A stretch of DNA of 64,000 bases from Serratia marcescens subsp. marcescens ATCC 13880 (lineage in GTDB: Bacteria; Pseudomonadota; Gammaproteobacteria; Enterobacterales; Enterobacteriaceae): positions 3,348,001-3,412,000 of the forward strand of contig NZ_CP071238.1 in the NCBI RefSeq assembly GCF_017299535.1, in the 5' to 3' direction. Positions 17,700 through 26,622 of this stretch are shown piece after piece (the first letter of the stretch is position 1; each line of letters starts with the position of its first letter). Made by a program: the position numbers and the translations under genes. The notes beneath the pieces are model-generated. The model was not told the origin of the DNA, made no database searches, and saw nothing but the letters and a program-made list of their open reading frames with translations.

Positions 17700-18587
17700 G
17701 TGCCGAGCCTGATTTACTCCTTTGCCCAACTGGAAGCCTTCACCGCCGTGGCCGAGCACGGCAGCCTGGCAAAAGCCGCGCTCAAGCTGGGCAAAGACCG
17801 CACGACGCTGCGCGATTTGATTGATTTTCTTGAGGATGGCTTGGGCTATGCGCTGTTCCTGCGCGAGGGGCGCAGCCTGCACCTGACGCCGGAAGGCGAG
17901 CAGCTGCAACGCCAGGCGCACCTGCTGATGCGGCAGGTGAAAGCGTTTGAGGCGTTCGCCAAAGACGTGCCGAAGAGCGCGGCGCAGGAAATCTCGCTGG
18001 TCTACGATCCCTTTACCCCCCGCACGCTGCTGCAGGCGCTGATTGCCGCCATGGCCCAGCGCAACACGCGCCTGAGCCTGATTAACGCCTCGCGCGACGA
18101 AGCAGAAAGCCTGCTGGCAAGCGGCCAGGCCGATCTGGGCATCTGCCAGGCGCGCAACCGCAGCGTGGGCGACACCATGGAGTGGCGCGCCTTAGGGGCG
18201 ATAGAGATGGATTTTTACGCCGCCAAAACGCTTTTCCCCGGCGCGGAACAGCCGCTCTCGCTGCTGGAACTTTCGCTCACGCCGCAGGTGATCATGCACC
18301 CGGACTCTGACGAACCGGTGGCGCGCCGCCTGCAAATTTCCGGGCATACAATATTTACCAACGAGCTGGAAATGCTGCGCGCCCTGCTCGAACAGGGCTG
18401 CGGCTGGGGATTCTTGCCGACGCATATGCATGCCGAACAGTGGAAAAACGTCAACACGCTGCGCACCGAAGTGGGCAGCCAGGGGATCAGCCAAACCATG
18501 GTGACCATCTGGAAGCCGGGCAATGACCGGCGGGCGCTGATTGATGAGACGCTGGCGCTGTTGCCGGGGTTGTGGCGGGGGTGTTAA
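17700..18587 (+). CDS. LysR-family regulator, divergent from serine hydrolase
   Basis: A LysR-type protein of 295 residues from the GTG at 17700, preceded by GGGAGA about 7 bases upstream; an ATG at 17661 would add 13 residues. The helix-turn-helix region has SLAKAALKLGKDRTTLRDLIDFLED, a rather divergent recognition helix, and LFLREGRSLHLTPEG follows. The effector domain spans about 90-290. The shared promoter region with the secreted hydrolase suggests local regulation, as for many LysR/enzyme pairs. Confidence 0.85.
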   Translation: MPSLIYSFAQLEAFTAVAEHGSLAKAALKLGKDRTTLRDLIDFLEDGLGYALFLREGRSLHLTPEGEQLQRQAHLLMRQVKAFEAFAKDVPKSAAQEISLVYDPFTPRTLLQALIAAMAQRNTRLSLINASRDEAESLLASGQADLGICQARNRSVGDTMEWRALGAIEMDFYAAKTLFPGAEQPLSLLELSLTPQVIMHPDSDEPVARRLQISGHTIFTNELEMLRALLEQGCGWGFLPTHMHAEQWKNVNTLRTEVGSQGISQTMVTIWKPGNDRRALIDETLALLPGLWRGC

Positions 18588-18763
18588 GTTTTCTAAAAAA
18601 TGGAGGTTTATAATTAATTTTCCTAAGAATTATAAATTAGACACCTTGAGTAAATAGTTTCTCTTTCAGGATGGATCTAAAAATCAGAAGATAACTAAGT
18701 AACTAGGTGAATATATGTGCACCAACGAAAAGTTTAATGTTATGATGTGTGTAATTAATTGGT

Positions 18764-18851
18764 AATTATTTAATTATTTAATTATTTAATTATTTAATTA
18801 TTTAATTATTTAATTATTTAATTATTTAATTATTTAATTATTTAATTATTT
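18764..18851. repeat. tandem repeat, 11 copies of an 8-bp unit
   Basis: The unit AATTATTT is repeated 11 times without interruption (88 bp). Such perfect short repeats can change copy number by slipped-strand mispairing. It is intergenic, downstream of both flanking genes, so an effect on either is not obvious. Confidence 0.95.
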
Positions 18852-18903
18852 AAACATAATAATTGACAAAGATTAAAGTCTACCAGCTATTTGGAGTGGG
18901 AAA

Positions 18904-18932
18904 TTAATGCCGCATGTTTAGCGGCATTTTAA
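18904..18932. terminator. bidirectional rho-independent terminator
   Basis: Stem AATGCCGC / GCGGCATT with a 7-base loop, followed by TTTT on the plus strand and a U-rich tract on the minus strand. It lies just past the NACHT gene stop and probably ends its transcript. Confidence 0.75.
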
Positions 18933-18975
18933 ACCTAGTAACTTATCTTTATAGCCAATCATATCTAATGTTAAA

Positions 18976-21207
18976 TTATTCTAAACTAGTTACATATTTC
19001 CAAATTGAGTCTTCTGATCTATTAAGCTCTGTTATTATTTTTTCAATTCTACCTTGGAATTTTCTTACTGGTTTATATATCATTTCCCCCTTGTCCTTGC
19101 TCGTCTCAAGAAACCCGTTGCTAATAAGGTATCTTAACACTTGATTCATGTTTTTTTTATTTACATGAGCAAGACCTTTAGTTAAAGTATGCTCTAACCT
19201 GCCATTACCATCCTGTTTGTATACTTTTATTAAAATGGAAACAAGAATCTCCTGCGTTTTATTCAGCCCAGAGTTTTTTATTGACGTTAAGGTGTCTACC
19301 GATTCATAATTTTCAATAGTGCAATTTTCAATCCAATCCGGCAACCCTGTTGCCGAAGAAACACCATACAAACTTACGATATGGCATGATTGCATGATTA
19401 CGCCAGGAGGGTCTATCTTACCTAACTTGACATATTCGAAAATTCCATTTCTAAAATTTACATTACTAATTTTACTATTATCAAAATCGATAAATCCAAA
19501 ATGAGGTTCATCAAACATCAAGTTGTTCATATTTAATTCCTGATCCCCTTCTGAGGAAATTGCTGATATAGCATCAGAAATAGAAACTCTATTTACCTTA
19601 TCTCTGTGTAGAGCATTTTTAATATAATTAACGAATGCTGTTTTTAAATTTTTCTCTTCTATCTCCTTCACCAAAACAGATGTTCCGAGAGAATAAAGTG
19701 GATTTATCCATTTTAGATCAGATAACCTTTGGTCCCCGGACTGAATTTTTTCAGAAAGATCTAGCGCCCTTAATCCATCAAGAATGAATGTATCAATAAA
19801 ATTTCTATCACTAGTTTCTGAACTTACGCGCCCCAACCCAGGCAAGCGCTGCAACATCACAGTAGATTGCTCATTCGGGTAAGTACCTGTAACTTCATGA
19901 AATACATTAACCACTTCAACTTCTGTTAGAGGTCCGTAATTCTGAGGCTTGTTTCTAGTCAAACTTGCTAGCCGTATTAATACATTTTTCACCGTTTGCT
20001 CATCAAGTATTGGATGTATTAATGAGTCTCTTTTACACATTGCGTCAATAAAATCAAACCAAAATCCTATTTCATTATTTTTAGATGACTCAAAAAGTTC
20101 TGAGACCTTATCAACCTTTAGTGAGGCTATTGTTTTCAAAACAAGCGGCTTTTTGGGTAACCACTCAGGTAATTCAACAGCGATATGGTTTAGTTGTAGA
20201 TATTTGTCAAACTCTTCTACACTAAATTCATTCTTGCATTTTGCTATTGTGGAATTTTTAGCGTCCATACCCAATGCTGAAAACATTTCAGCTTCACTAT
20301 TAAAGTAGTGATCCCTTCCAGAAATTAAACAGCCTGCGCCAGTTTTACTCAATAGATCCTTGACCCCCTGTAAGGCATGCTTCCTTAGCTCAATAAGGGT
20401 ACTTTTGTTTTCACTCCATGGCCGAGATCCTATTTCATCAAAACCATCTAATAGGAAACACAATCTTTCACCGTTATATGCTTTTATAACACTGCTGGTT
20501 TGGCTCTCGCTCATACCCAAATTTATAAAATGTCTTCTTATTATTTCAACGGCGCTAACCAATCCCCAGACTTCTTTTAAATCAATGGCTATGGGATATA
20601 AGAGCGTTTCATTGCTTTTTTTTGATAATATTTTAAACACTTCTTTGAAACATCTACTTTTCCCTGATCCATAGTCTCCTAGGAGGATTATTTTCTCGCC
20701 TTTGAGAATTCTCTCAGCGATTTCAACTGCATCAATTTCGCCTTTCTTTTGATGCAAATAGCCAACGGGAGTATATGCTGATGTATCATCTTTCCCTGTT
20801 AATGGATCAATCGCACTACCGAATTGTTTACTAGAACGCACTGTGTTATAAGCTGAAAAATCAAAAAACATACGTTGAAAATCCATGAAGCTTATAACAT
20901 TTATAAAGTACTCATTACCCGCGTCTCTCATACCTTGCGTCGGGATAAAGCCACAGATTATATATGGTCTTACCATTATATTTTTAATCATCATGCTCAT
21001 TCTTACAGCTTGAATCTTAGCGATGTCAGATCTAATTTTATCCAAGCTTTTGTTTTCTGTAACCTCTATAATAACATGCTCAATTTCGGAGATTTTAAGA
21101 ACACAATCGAAATTCACACCATTAATTCTTTCTGGATTTGCTGGCATATTCCAAATATACTGAGAATATTCACGGACATTTTTCTCCAAATTACTCCAAC
21201 TAGTCAT
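18976..21207 (-). CDS. NACHT/STAND ATPase, candidate antiphage protein
   Basis: A 743-residue protein from ATG 21207, chosen because GGAG lies about 6 bases upstream; ATG 21219 is also in frame. Counted from 21219, the N-terminal about 130 residues contain NFDCVLKI and VIIEVTENKS, a pattern like a degenerate or variant PD-(D/E)xK nuclease core. The NTPase follows, with Walker A GDYGSGKS (181-188), Walker B LCFLLDGFDE (253-262) and ISGRDHYF (299-306), as in NACHT proteins. Then come a helical region, a short pentapeptide-like stretch (NNLMFDEPHFGFIDFDNSKI) and a C-terminal winged-helix-like end. It is strongly AT-rich compared with its neighbours. NACHT proteins in bacteria are known antiphage sensors. 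The function here is inferred; the exact family was not recognised. Confidence 0.75.
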   Translation of the reverse strand: MTSWSNLEKNVREYSQYIWNMPANPERINGVNFDCVLKISEIEHVIIEVTENKSLDKIRSDIAKIQAVRMSMMIKNIMVRPYIICGFIPTQGMRDAGNEYFINVISFMDFQRMFFDFSAYNTVRSSKQFGSAIDPLTGKDDTSAYTPVGYLHQKKGEIDAVEIAERILKGEKIILLGDYGSGKSRCFKEVFKILSKKSNETLLYPIAIDLKEVWGLVSAVEIIRRHFINLGMSESQTSSVIKAYNGERLCFLLDGFDEIGSRPWSENKSTLIELRKHALQGVKDLLSKTGAGCLISGRDHYFNSEAEMFSALGMDAKNSTIAKCKNEFSVEEFDKYLQLNHIAVELPEWLPKKPLVLKTIASLKVDKVSELFESSKNNEIGFWFDFIDAMCKRDSLIHPILDEQTVKNVLIRLASLTRNKPQNYGPLTEVEVVNVFHEVTGTYPNEQSTVMLQRLPGLGRVSSETSDRNFIDTFILDGLRALDLSEKIQSGDQRLSDLKWINPLYSLGTSVLVKEIEEKNLKTAFVNYIKNALHRDKVNRVSISDAISAISSEGDQELNMNNLMFDEPHFGFIDFDNSKISNVNFRNGIFEYVKLGKIDPPGVIMQSCHIVSLYGVSSATGLPDWIENCTIENYESVDTLTSIKNSGLNKTQEILVSILIKVYKQDGNGRLEHTLTKGLAHVNKKNMNQVLRYLISNGFLETSKDKGEMIYKPVRKFQGRIEKIITELNRSEDSIWKYVTSLE

Positions 21208-21583
21208 GGCATACTCCATAGCATTGTTTTTCCAATATATTCAGCCAGAATTAATAATGGCCATCATTCAAAAACTTAGCTTCAACCCTTCAAAAAAAAC
21301 AAATATAGCAACCTATGTAAACCCCTGCGAATTGTGTATGTGATTATAACACTACAATGTAGGCAGCTTTATATTTTAGCACTAAATCATCGACCATGGT
21401 TCTTCGCATGACACTTAATAAACTTTTTATATAAAAATATCCAATAATTAAATTTAAATAAATTAACAATCAAATAATATTACTTCATTGTTTTTTATTT
21501 GTATCCCCGCACTCCCCCCTAGCACCGCCCCCGCCCTTTCCCTACAATAAGGGATCTGTTGAGGCATAACGCAAGGAAAGACG
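21208..21583. other. 376-bp AT-rich right junction of the insert
   Basis: No gene seen. It carries an extended -10 element reading toward the NACHT gene and, at its right end, the GC-rich ribosome site region of the LacI gene (AAGGAAAG before the GTG at 21584). No flanking direct repeat, integrase or tRNA was found. Confidence 0.5.
21343..21351 (-). promoter_or_regulatory. extended -10 promoter element for the NACHT gene
   Basis: On the minus strand it reads TGTTATAAT, an extended -10 (TGnTATAAT), about 135 bases before the chosen start. No good -35 is visible, as expected for this promoter class. Confidence 0.45.
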
Positions 21584-22588
21584 GTGTCGAAAGCCAATCC
21601 CAATGCCACTATCGTGGATATCGCCCGCCGCGCCAGGGTGACCAATATCACCGTTTCCCGCGCCTTCAATAAGCCCGAGCTGGTCAAGCCGGAAACCCGC
21701 GAGCGCATTCACGCCATCGCCAAAGAGCTGAACTATGTGCCCAACGCCTTCGCGCAGGGACTGAAAAGCAGCAGCAGCCAGATTATCGGCATCGTTACCA
21801 GCAGCATGTACAACCCGTTCTATTCCGGCCTGATCAAGACCGTGTCGCGCATTGCGCGTCAGCAGGGCTACCAGATCATGCTGTTCGACACCGACGGCAG
21901 CGAAGAGGCGGAAATGCGCGCCATTCAGGCGCTGTTCGGCTACAAGGCGCGCGGCATCCTGCTGTCGGCGGTGCGCGACGACAAGCGCTACCGCCCCGCC
22001 TATCTCGAGCTGGCCGAGGTGTATGGCGTGCCGCTGATCCTTATCGACCGCGATCTCTACGATCAGCAGCTGAGCGGCGTGTTCCTCGATAACCGCGAGA
22101 TCGGCGTGCTGGCCGGGCGCTATCTGGCGGAGCAGCCGGAGCAGAAGCTGCTGATTATCGGCGGCCCGGCGGATTCGGAAATTACGCTAACGCGCACCGC
22201 CGGCATCGTCGCGGCCTTGCAGGGCAGCGGCCGTGAGATTCATATCATCAACGGCGACTACGATTTCACCTCGCAAGAGAGCGAAGTGCGCGCCTATCTG
22301 GCGCAGCCGGAGAACCGCCCGGATTACATCATCGGCCTGAACGGCATCATCACGCTGGGCGCCATCGCCATCTGCCACGAGATGGGGCTCTATCAGCAGG
22401 TGAAGTTCTTCTCGATAGACGAGCCGCCGCGCGCCGGCGCTTACGGCCTGCACATTCCGGGGGTGTATCACGATACGCAGAAACTGGGGGAGATCGCCGC
22501 GGAGCTGCTGTTCAGCGCCATTAACAGCCCGCGCGGCGAGTTGCCGGTGCGCAGAGAGTTCTTCACCGGCTCTCTGTTGAATCGCTGA
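21584..22588 (+). CDS. LacI-family repressor of the pentitol operon
   Basis: A 334-residue LacI/GalR regulator starting at GTG with AAGGAAAG upstream. The DNA-binding domain reads IVDIARRARVTNITVSRAFNKPELV with the hinge-helix region NAFAQGLKSSSS, and the periplasmic-binding-like sensor domain covers residues 65-330. It is convergent with the catabolic operon on the minus strand (7 bp between the stops). Two matching LacI-type operators in front of the dehydrogenase gene are its likely targets, with a pentitol or pentulose as inducer (inference). Confidence 0.88.
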   Translation: MSKANPNATIVDIARRARVTNITVSRAFNKPELVKPETRERIHAIAKELNYVPNAFAQGLKSSSSQIIGIVTSSMYNPFYSGLIKTVSRIARQQGYQIMLFDTDGSEEAEMRAIQALFGYKARGILLSAVRDDKRYRPAYLELAEVYGVPLILIDRDLYDQQLSGVFLDNREIGVLAGRYLAEQPEQKLLIIGGPADSEITLTRTAGIVAALQGSGREIHIINGDYDFTSQESEVRAYLAQPENRPDYIIGLNGIITLGAIAICHEMGLYQQVKFFSIDEPPRAGAYGLHIPGVYHDTQKLGEIAAELLFSAINSPRGELPVRREFFTGSLLNR

Positions 22589-22594
22589 CGGGCG

Positions 22595-23287
22595 CTATTG
22601 CCCGTAGTAGGCGTGTTTGCCGTGCTTGCGCAGGAAATGTTTGTCCAGCAGCTCCGGCTGCATCGGGGCGATGGCCGGCGCCAGCTGGCGCGTCGCCATC
22701 GCCATGATCGCCACCTCTTCCAGCACCACCGCGTTGTGCACCGCATCCGCCGCGTCCTTGCCCCAGGCGAACGGGCCGTGGGAGTAAACCAATACCCCCG
22801 GCACCTGCTGCGGATCGCGCCCCGCCTGATTGAAGGTCTCGATAATCACCTTACCGGTTTCCCCCTCGTAATCCCCGGCGATCTCCGCCTCGCTCATCGG
22901 CCGGGTGCAGGGAATGTCACCGTAAAAGTAGTCGGCGTGGGTGGTGCCCAGCGCCGGGATCGGCTGCCCGGCCTGCGCCCAGATGGTGGCGTTGCGGCTG
23001 TGGGTGTGCACCACGCCGCCGATATCGGCGAAGGCGCGGTACAGCGCCAGGTGGGTGGCGGTGTCGGATGAAGGCTTGCGGTGCCCTTCGCGCACCTTGC
23101 CCTCCAGATCCACCACCACCAGATCCTCCAGCGTCATCGCCTCGTAGGCGATGCCCGAAGGCTTGATCACCACCAGCCCGCTCTGGCGGTCGATCGCCGA
23201 GACGTTGCCCCAGGTAAAGGTCACCAGCCCGTATGCCGGCAGGCTGAGGTTGGCGGCCAGCACCTGCCGCTTGAGTTCGTTCAGCAT
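22595..23287 (-). CDS. L-ribulose-5-phosphate 4-epimerase (AraD/UlaF/SgbE family)
   Basis: A 230-residue zinc enzyme that should convert L-ribulose-5-phosphate to D-xylulose-5-phosphate, feeding the pentose phosphate pathway. Zinc-binding histidines appear in [15 protein letters not shown], and [17 protein letters not shown] is a strongly conserved block. Length matches E. coli AraD (231). It is the last gene of the operon and overlaps the 3-epimerase by 7 bases. It could equally be named after UlaF or SgbE; the kinase upstream makes L-xylulose the more likely entry sugar. Confidence 0.92.
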   Translation of the reverse strand: MLNELKRQVLAANLSLPAYGLVTFTWGNVSAIDRQSGLVVIKPSGIAYEAMTLEDLVVVDLEGKVREGHRKPSSDTATHLALYRAFADIGGVVHTHSRNATIWAQAGQPIPALGTTHADYFYGDIPCTRPMSEAEIAGDYEGETGKVIIETFNQAGRDPQQVPGVLVYSHGPFAWGKDAADAVHNAVVLEEVAIMAMATRQLAPAIAPMQPELLDKHFLRKHGKHAYYGQ

Positions 23288-24150
23288 GCGATGCCTCCCT
23301 CATTCATCTGTTGTTCGAGCCAGGCCTTGGCCTGGGCGATGCGTTGCTTATCCCGCCCGTCTTCGCGCGCCCACATCTCCAGCAGATAGGGGCCGCGATA
23401 GCCGAGCGCGTTGAGCACGGCAAAGGCGTGGGCGAAATCCACGCAGCCTTCGCCGAACGGCACGTCGCGGAACTGCCCGGCGCTGCCCGGCCCCACCGCG
23501 ACGGTGTCTTTGAGGTGTATGGCGGTGATGCTGCCGATGCCCAGCGCCAGCTCGGCGGCGACGTCGTTGCCCCAGGCGCTGAGGTTGCCGAGATCGGGAT
23601 ACACCGTGAACCACGGGCTGTTGACGTGGGGGGCGATGTCGCGCCATTTGCTGATGCTGTTGATGAACGGCGTGTCCATCACCTCCACCGACAGCATCAC
23701 CTGCGCCCTGGCGGCCTGCGTCGCCGCCCACTGCATGCCCTCGATAAAGCGTTCGCGGCTGTGGCGATCGGCGGGTTCGTAATAGACGTCGTAACCCGCC
23801 AGCTGGATGTTGCGGATGCCGAGATCCGTCGCCAGTTCCAGCGCCTTGCTCATCAGCACCCGCGCCCGTTCGCGGGTGGCGGCGTCATGGCTGCCGAACG
23901 GATCGCGCCGGTGCGCCGACAGGCACAGGCTCGGCACCGTCACCCCGCTGTCAAGCCGCGCCTGGATAAACGCCAGCCGCTGGCGGCGATCCCAGTCCAG
24001 CCGCTGCTGGCGCGCCGGCTGCTCGTCGATCGACATCTCCACGAACTCAAAGCCCAACTCGGCGGCGGTGGCCAGCCGCTGCGGCCAGCTCAGATCGGCG
24101 GGCAGCGCCTTTTCATACAGCCCCAGACAGGCGGCGTTAGTCGTTTGCAT
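23281..24150 (-). CDS. L-xylulose-5-phosphate 3-epimerase (UlaE/SgbU family)
   Basis: A 289-residue TIM-barrel epimerase that should interconvert L-xylulose-5-phosphate and L-ribulose-5-phosphate. Family blocks include [24 protein letters not shown] N-terminus (shortened here), [43 protein letters not shown] with the catalytic Glu, and HLKDT. It overlaps the kinase by 14 bases and the 4-epimerase by 7 bases, so the three are translationally coupled. Confidence 0.9.
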   Translation of the reverse strand: MQTTNAACLGLYEKALPADLSWPQRLATAAELGFEFVEMSIDEQPARQQRLDWDRRQRLAFIQARLDSGVTVPSLCLSAHRRDPFGSHDAATRERARVLMSKALELATDLGIRNIQLAGYDVYYEPADRHSRERFIEGMQWAATQAARAQVMLSVEVMDTPFINSISKWRDIAPHVNSPWFTVYPDLGNLSAWGNDVAAELALGIGSITAIHLKDTVAVGPGSAGQFRDVPFGEGCVDFAHAFAVLNALGYRGPYLLEMWAREDGRDKQRIAQAKAWLEQQMNEGGIAC

Positions 24151-25624
24151 CAGTCACCTCACTCAAAGCCTGGGCGACCGCCAGATAGCGCGCCTGCTGG
24201 GCGCGCAGGAGCCGGTGGGCGGCGGTCGCGGGATAATAACAGCGCAATTTGGGCGGCGCGGCGGCGATCGCTTCGGCGAACCCGGCATACTCCCCGGCGC
24301 CGACGGCGGCGCATAGGGCGGCGGCGCGGCAGCCGCTTTGGCGGGTTTCCACCACCTCAAGCGGCAGGTTGCCGGCGTCGGCGTACATCTGCATCCAGAC
24401 CTCGGACTGCGTCGGCCCGCCGGTCATGCGCACCCGTTCGATGCGCGGGTTCAACTGCACCATGCGCTCCTGATGGATCAGGTGCGAGAACACGATGCCC
24501 TGGTAGATCGCCTGCACCACGTCCGCCATCTCGTGGTGGGCGCTCAGGCCGATCAGCCCGCCCGGTGTGTTGCCGCCGAGGTTGGAGCCGTACAGATACG
24601 GCAGGAACAGCAGCCCGCTCGGCTGCTCGCGGCGCTCGGCCACCCAATCGTTGAACTGGGCGTAGCGCTGCCGGTCGTCGGCGCAGAACTGGCGCAGGAA
24701 CCAGGCCAGGTTGCCGGCCGAGGTCGGGCTGCCTTCGTGCGCGAAATAGCGGCCGTCGATGCAGTAGCGCCCCCAGGCATAGGGGTAATCGGCGGGAATG
24801 ATGCGCTCGGTCACGCAGGTGGCGATCGACCAGGTGCCCGCCACCGCGCTGAGCGTGCGATCGTCGGCCACGCCGGAGCTGAGCGCCGCGCCCACCACGT
24901 CGAACAGGCCGCCGTATACCGCGGTGCCCGTTCGCAGACCGCACTGCGCCGCCGCAGCGGCCGTCACCCGCCCGGCCAGCTGCGCCGAGCCGATCACCTG
25001 CGCGGTCTTCTCCTGCGCCTCTTCGATGCCGAAGGCCGCCATCAGCGCCGGATCGTAAGCGCCGCTGCGCTGGTTAAACAGGTTGCTGCCGGAGATGTTG
25101 GTCACCTCGGCCGCCGCCTCGCCGGTGAGGCGAAAGCGCAGGTAGTCGTGCGCCATCAGGATGCGATCGACGGCGGCGTACTGCGCCGGCTGCCGCTGCT
25201 TCAGCCAGCGCAGCAGCAGCGCCGGGTGGCTGGGCCACAGCGGCTGCAGGCTGCGCGGGTAGGTCTGCGCGTCCACGCCGGCGCGGCGCAGCTCAGCCGC
25301 CGTGGCCGCCGCGCGGTTGTCCGAAGAGAGGATGCCGTTGCCGACCGGTTTGCCGTGGCGGTCGATGGCGTACAGCCCTTTGCCGTGCGCCGAGAAGCTG
25401 ACGCCGCGCACCTGCCCGGCCTCCAGCCCCGCCGCGTGCAGCGTCTGGCGGATCGCCGCGCAAACGTCATCCCACAGCGCGTCCATATTGCGTTCGCTGA
25501 AGCCCGGCTGAGCGGCGATCGCCGCGCCGTCGCGCTCGGCGATCGCCAGTTCTTCGCCATCGGCCCGGTACAGCCCGGCCTTGATCACCGTGCCGCCGAC
25601 GTCTATGCCAAGAAAAACTGACAT
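24137..25624 (-). CDS. FGGY carbohydrate kinase, probably L-xylulose kinase
   Basis: A 495-residue sugar kinase of the FGGY family. The N-terminal phosphate loop is GIDVGGTVIKAGLY, substrate-binding blocks include VSFSAHGKGLYAID and HDYLRFRLTG, and GGLFDVVGAALSSGV and MTGGPTQSEVWMQ belong to the second ATPase lobe. Pairing with 3- and 4-epimerases points to L-xylulose kinase (Lyx/SgbK type) making L-xylulose-5-phosphate. It lies 8 bp from the permease gene. Substrate choice among pentuloses is inferred. Confidence 0.82.
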   Translation of the reverse strand: MSVFLGIDVGGTVIKAGLYRADGEELAIAERDGAAIAAQPGFSERNMDALWDDVCAAIRQTLHAAGLEAGQVRGVSFSAHGKGLYAIDRHGKPVGNGILSSDNRAAATAAELRRAGVDAQTYPRSLQPLWPSHPALLLRWLKQRQPAQYAAVDRILMAHDYLRFRLTGEAAAEVTNISGSNLFNQRSGAYDPALMAAFGIEEAQEKTAQVIGSAQLAGRVTAAAAAQCGLRTGTAVYGGLFDVVGAALSSGVADDRTLSAVAGTWSIATCVTERIIPADYPYAWGRYCIDGRYFAHEGSPTSAGNLAWFLRQFCADDRQRYAQFNDWVAERREQPSGLLFLPYLYGSNLGGNTPGGLIGLSAHHEMADVVQAIYQGIVFSHLIHQERMVQLNPRIERVRMTGGPTQSEVWMQMYADAGNLPLEVVETRQSGCRAAALCAAVGAGEYAGFAEAIAAAPPKLRCYYPATAAHRLLRAQQARYLAVAQALSEVTDAND

Positions 25625-25632
25625 CGCGCCTC

Positions 25633-26622
25633 CTATTTGCGCCGCACGGAGCTGAGGTAGATGGCGGCCAGGATGATGCCGCCCTTCACCACATTCTGGA
25701 TATACGGCGATACGTTCATCAGATTGAGACCGTTGTTGAGTACCCCGAGCATCATCGCCCCCACCAGCGTGCCGACGATGGCGCCGCGCCCGCCGGAGAT
25801 CGCCGCCCCGCCCAGCACCACCGCGGCGATGGCGTCCAGCTCGAAGCCTTCGCCGGCGTTGGGCTGCCCGCTCATCAGGCGCGAGGTCAGCACCAGCCCG
25901 GCCAGCGCGGCGGTCAGGCCGCTGATCACGTACACCAGCATCTTGTAACGCGGCACACGGATGCCGCTCAGGCGCGCCGCCTCTTCGTTGCCGCCCATCG
26001 CGTAGACGTAGCGGCCGAACGGCAGCTGATTGAGCATCAGCCAGGCCAGCACGTACACGCCGAGCATGATCAGGATCGGCACCTGAATGCCCAGCACCGT
26101 GCCGCGGCCGAAGAAGGAGAAAACGTCGGGCAGGCCGGAGATCGGGTAGCCGCCGGTATAGAGCAGCGCCAGGCCGCGGGCGATGCCCATCGACGCCAGG
26201 GTGACGATGATCGGCGGCATGCGCAGGTAGGCGATGCAGGCGCCGTTGGCCAGGCCGAACAGCGCGCCGAGCGCCAGCGCCGCCACCATCGCCAGCGGAA
26301 TGGGCACCGCCGCCAGCATCAGCCCGGCGGCGACCGAACCGGCCAGCGCCATCACCGGCCCCACCGAGAGATCGATGCCGCCGGTCAGGATGGCGCAGGT
26401 CATGCCCACCGCGATGATGGCGTTGATCGACACCTGGCGCGCCACGTTGGTCAGGTTGTTGACGCTGAGGAAGCTGTCGTTCAACAGGCTCATCAGCACG
26501 AACAGGATCACAAAGCCGATAAACGGCAAGACCGCCGGGTGATGCAGCAGTTTTTCCCAGCGCTTGCCGAGGCTGGGGCCGGCGGCGCGGCGCGCCACGG
26601 CGGGTTGTTCAATTCCGATCAT
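25633..26622 (-). CDS. sugar/polyol ABC transporter permease (RbsC-like)
   Basis: A 329-residue inner-membrane permease. Typical family blocks are [36 protein letters not shown] (the ATPase-coupling loop) and [18 protein letters not shown]. The ATG at 26622 overlaps the ATPase stop by 4 bases and gives the right length; a longer in-frame start at 26727 adds only arginine-rich antisense-like residues. It forms one importer with the ATPase and binding protein upstream. Confidence 0.9.
   Translation of the reverse strand: MIGIEQPAVARRAAGPSLGKRWEKLLHHPAVLPFIGFVILFVLMSLLNDSFLSVNNLTNVARQVSINAIIAVGMTCAILTGGIDLSVGPVMALAGSVAAGLMLAAVPIPLAMVAALALGALFGLANGACIAYLRMPPIIVTLASMGIARGLALLYTGGYPISGLPDVFSFFGRGTVLGIQVPILIMLGVYVLAWLMLNQLPFGRYVYAMGGNEEAARLSGIRVPRYKMLVYVISGLTAALAGLVLTSRLMSGQPNAGEGFELDAIAAVVLGGAAISGGRGAIVGTLVGAMMLGVLNNGLNLMNVSPYIQNVVKGGIILAAIYLSSVRRK

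Larger units (their letters stand above)
18588..18975. other. AT-rich 388-bp junction with tandem repeat and terminator
   Basis: No gene seen. Composition changes sharply from GC-rich to AT-rich just after the LysR stop, which marks the left edge of the probably transferred segment carrying the NACHT gene. It contains the 8-bp tandem repeat and a bidirectional hairpin. Confidence 0.6.

Noticed and set aside
18764..18851. CRISPR array
   Set aside because: The repeat is an 8-bp unit with no spacers, so it is a microsatellite.
18976..21583. Mobile element with integrase or IS ends around the NACHT gene
   Set aside because: No integrase, transposase, tRNA or clear flanking repeats were seen; only composition suggests transfer.
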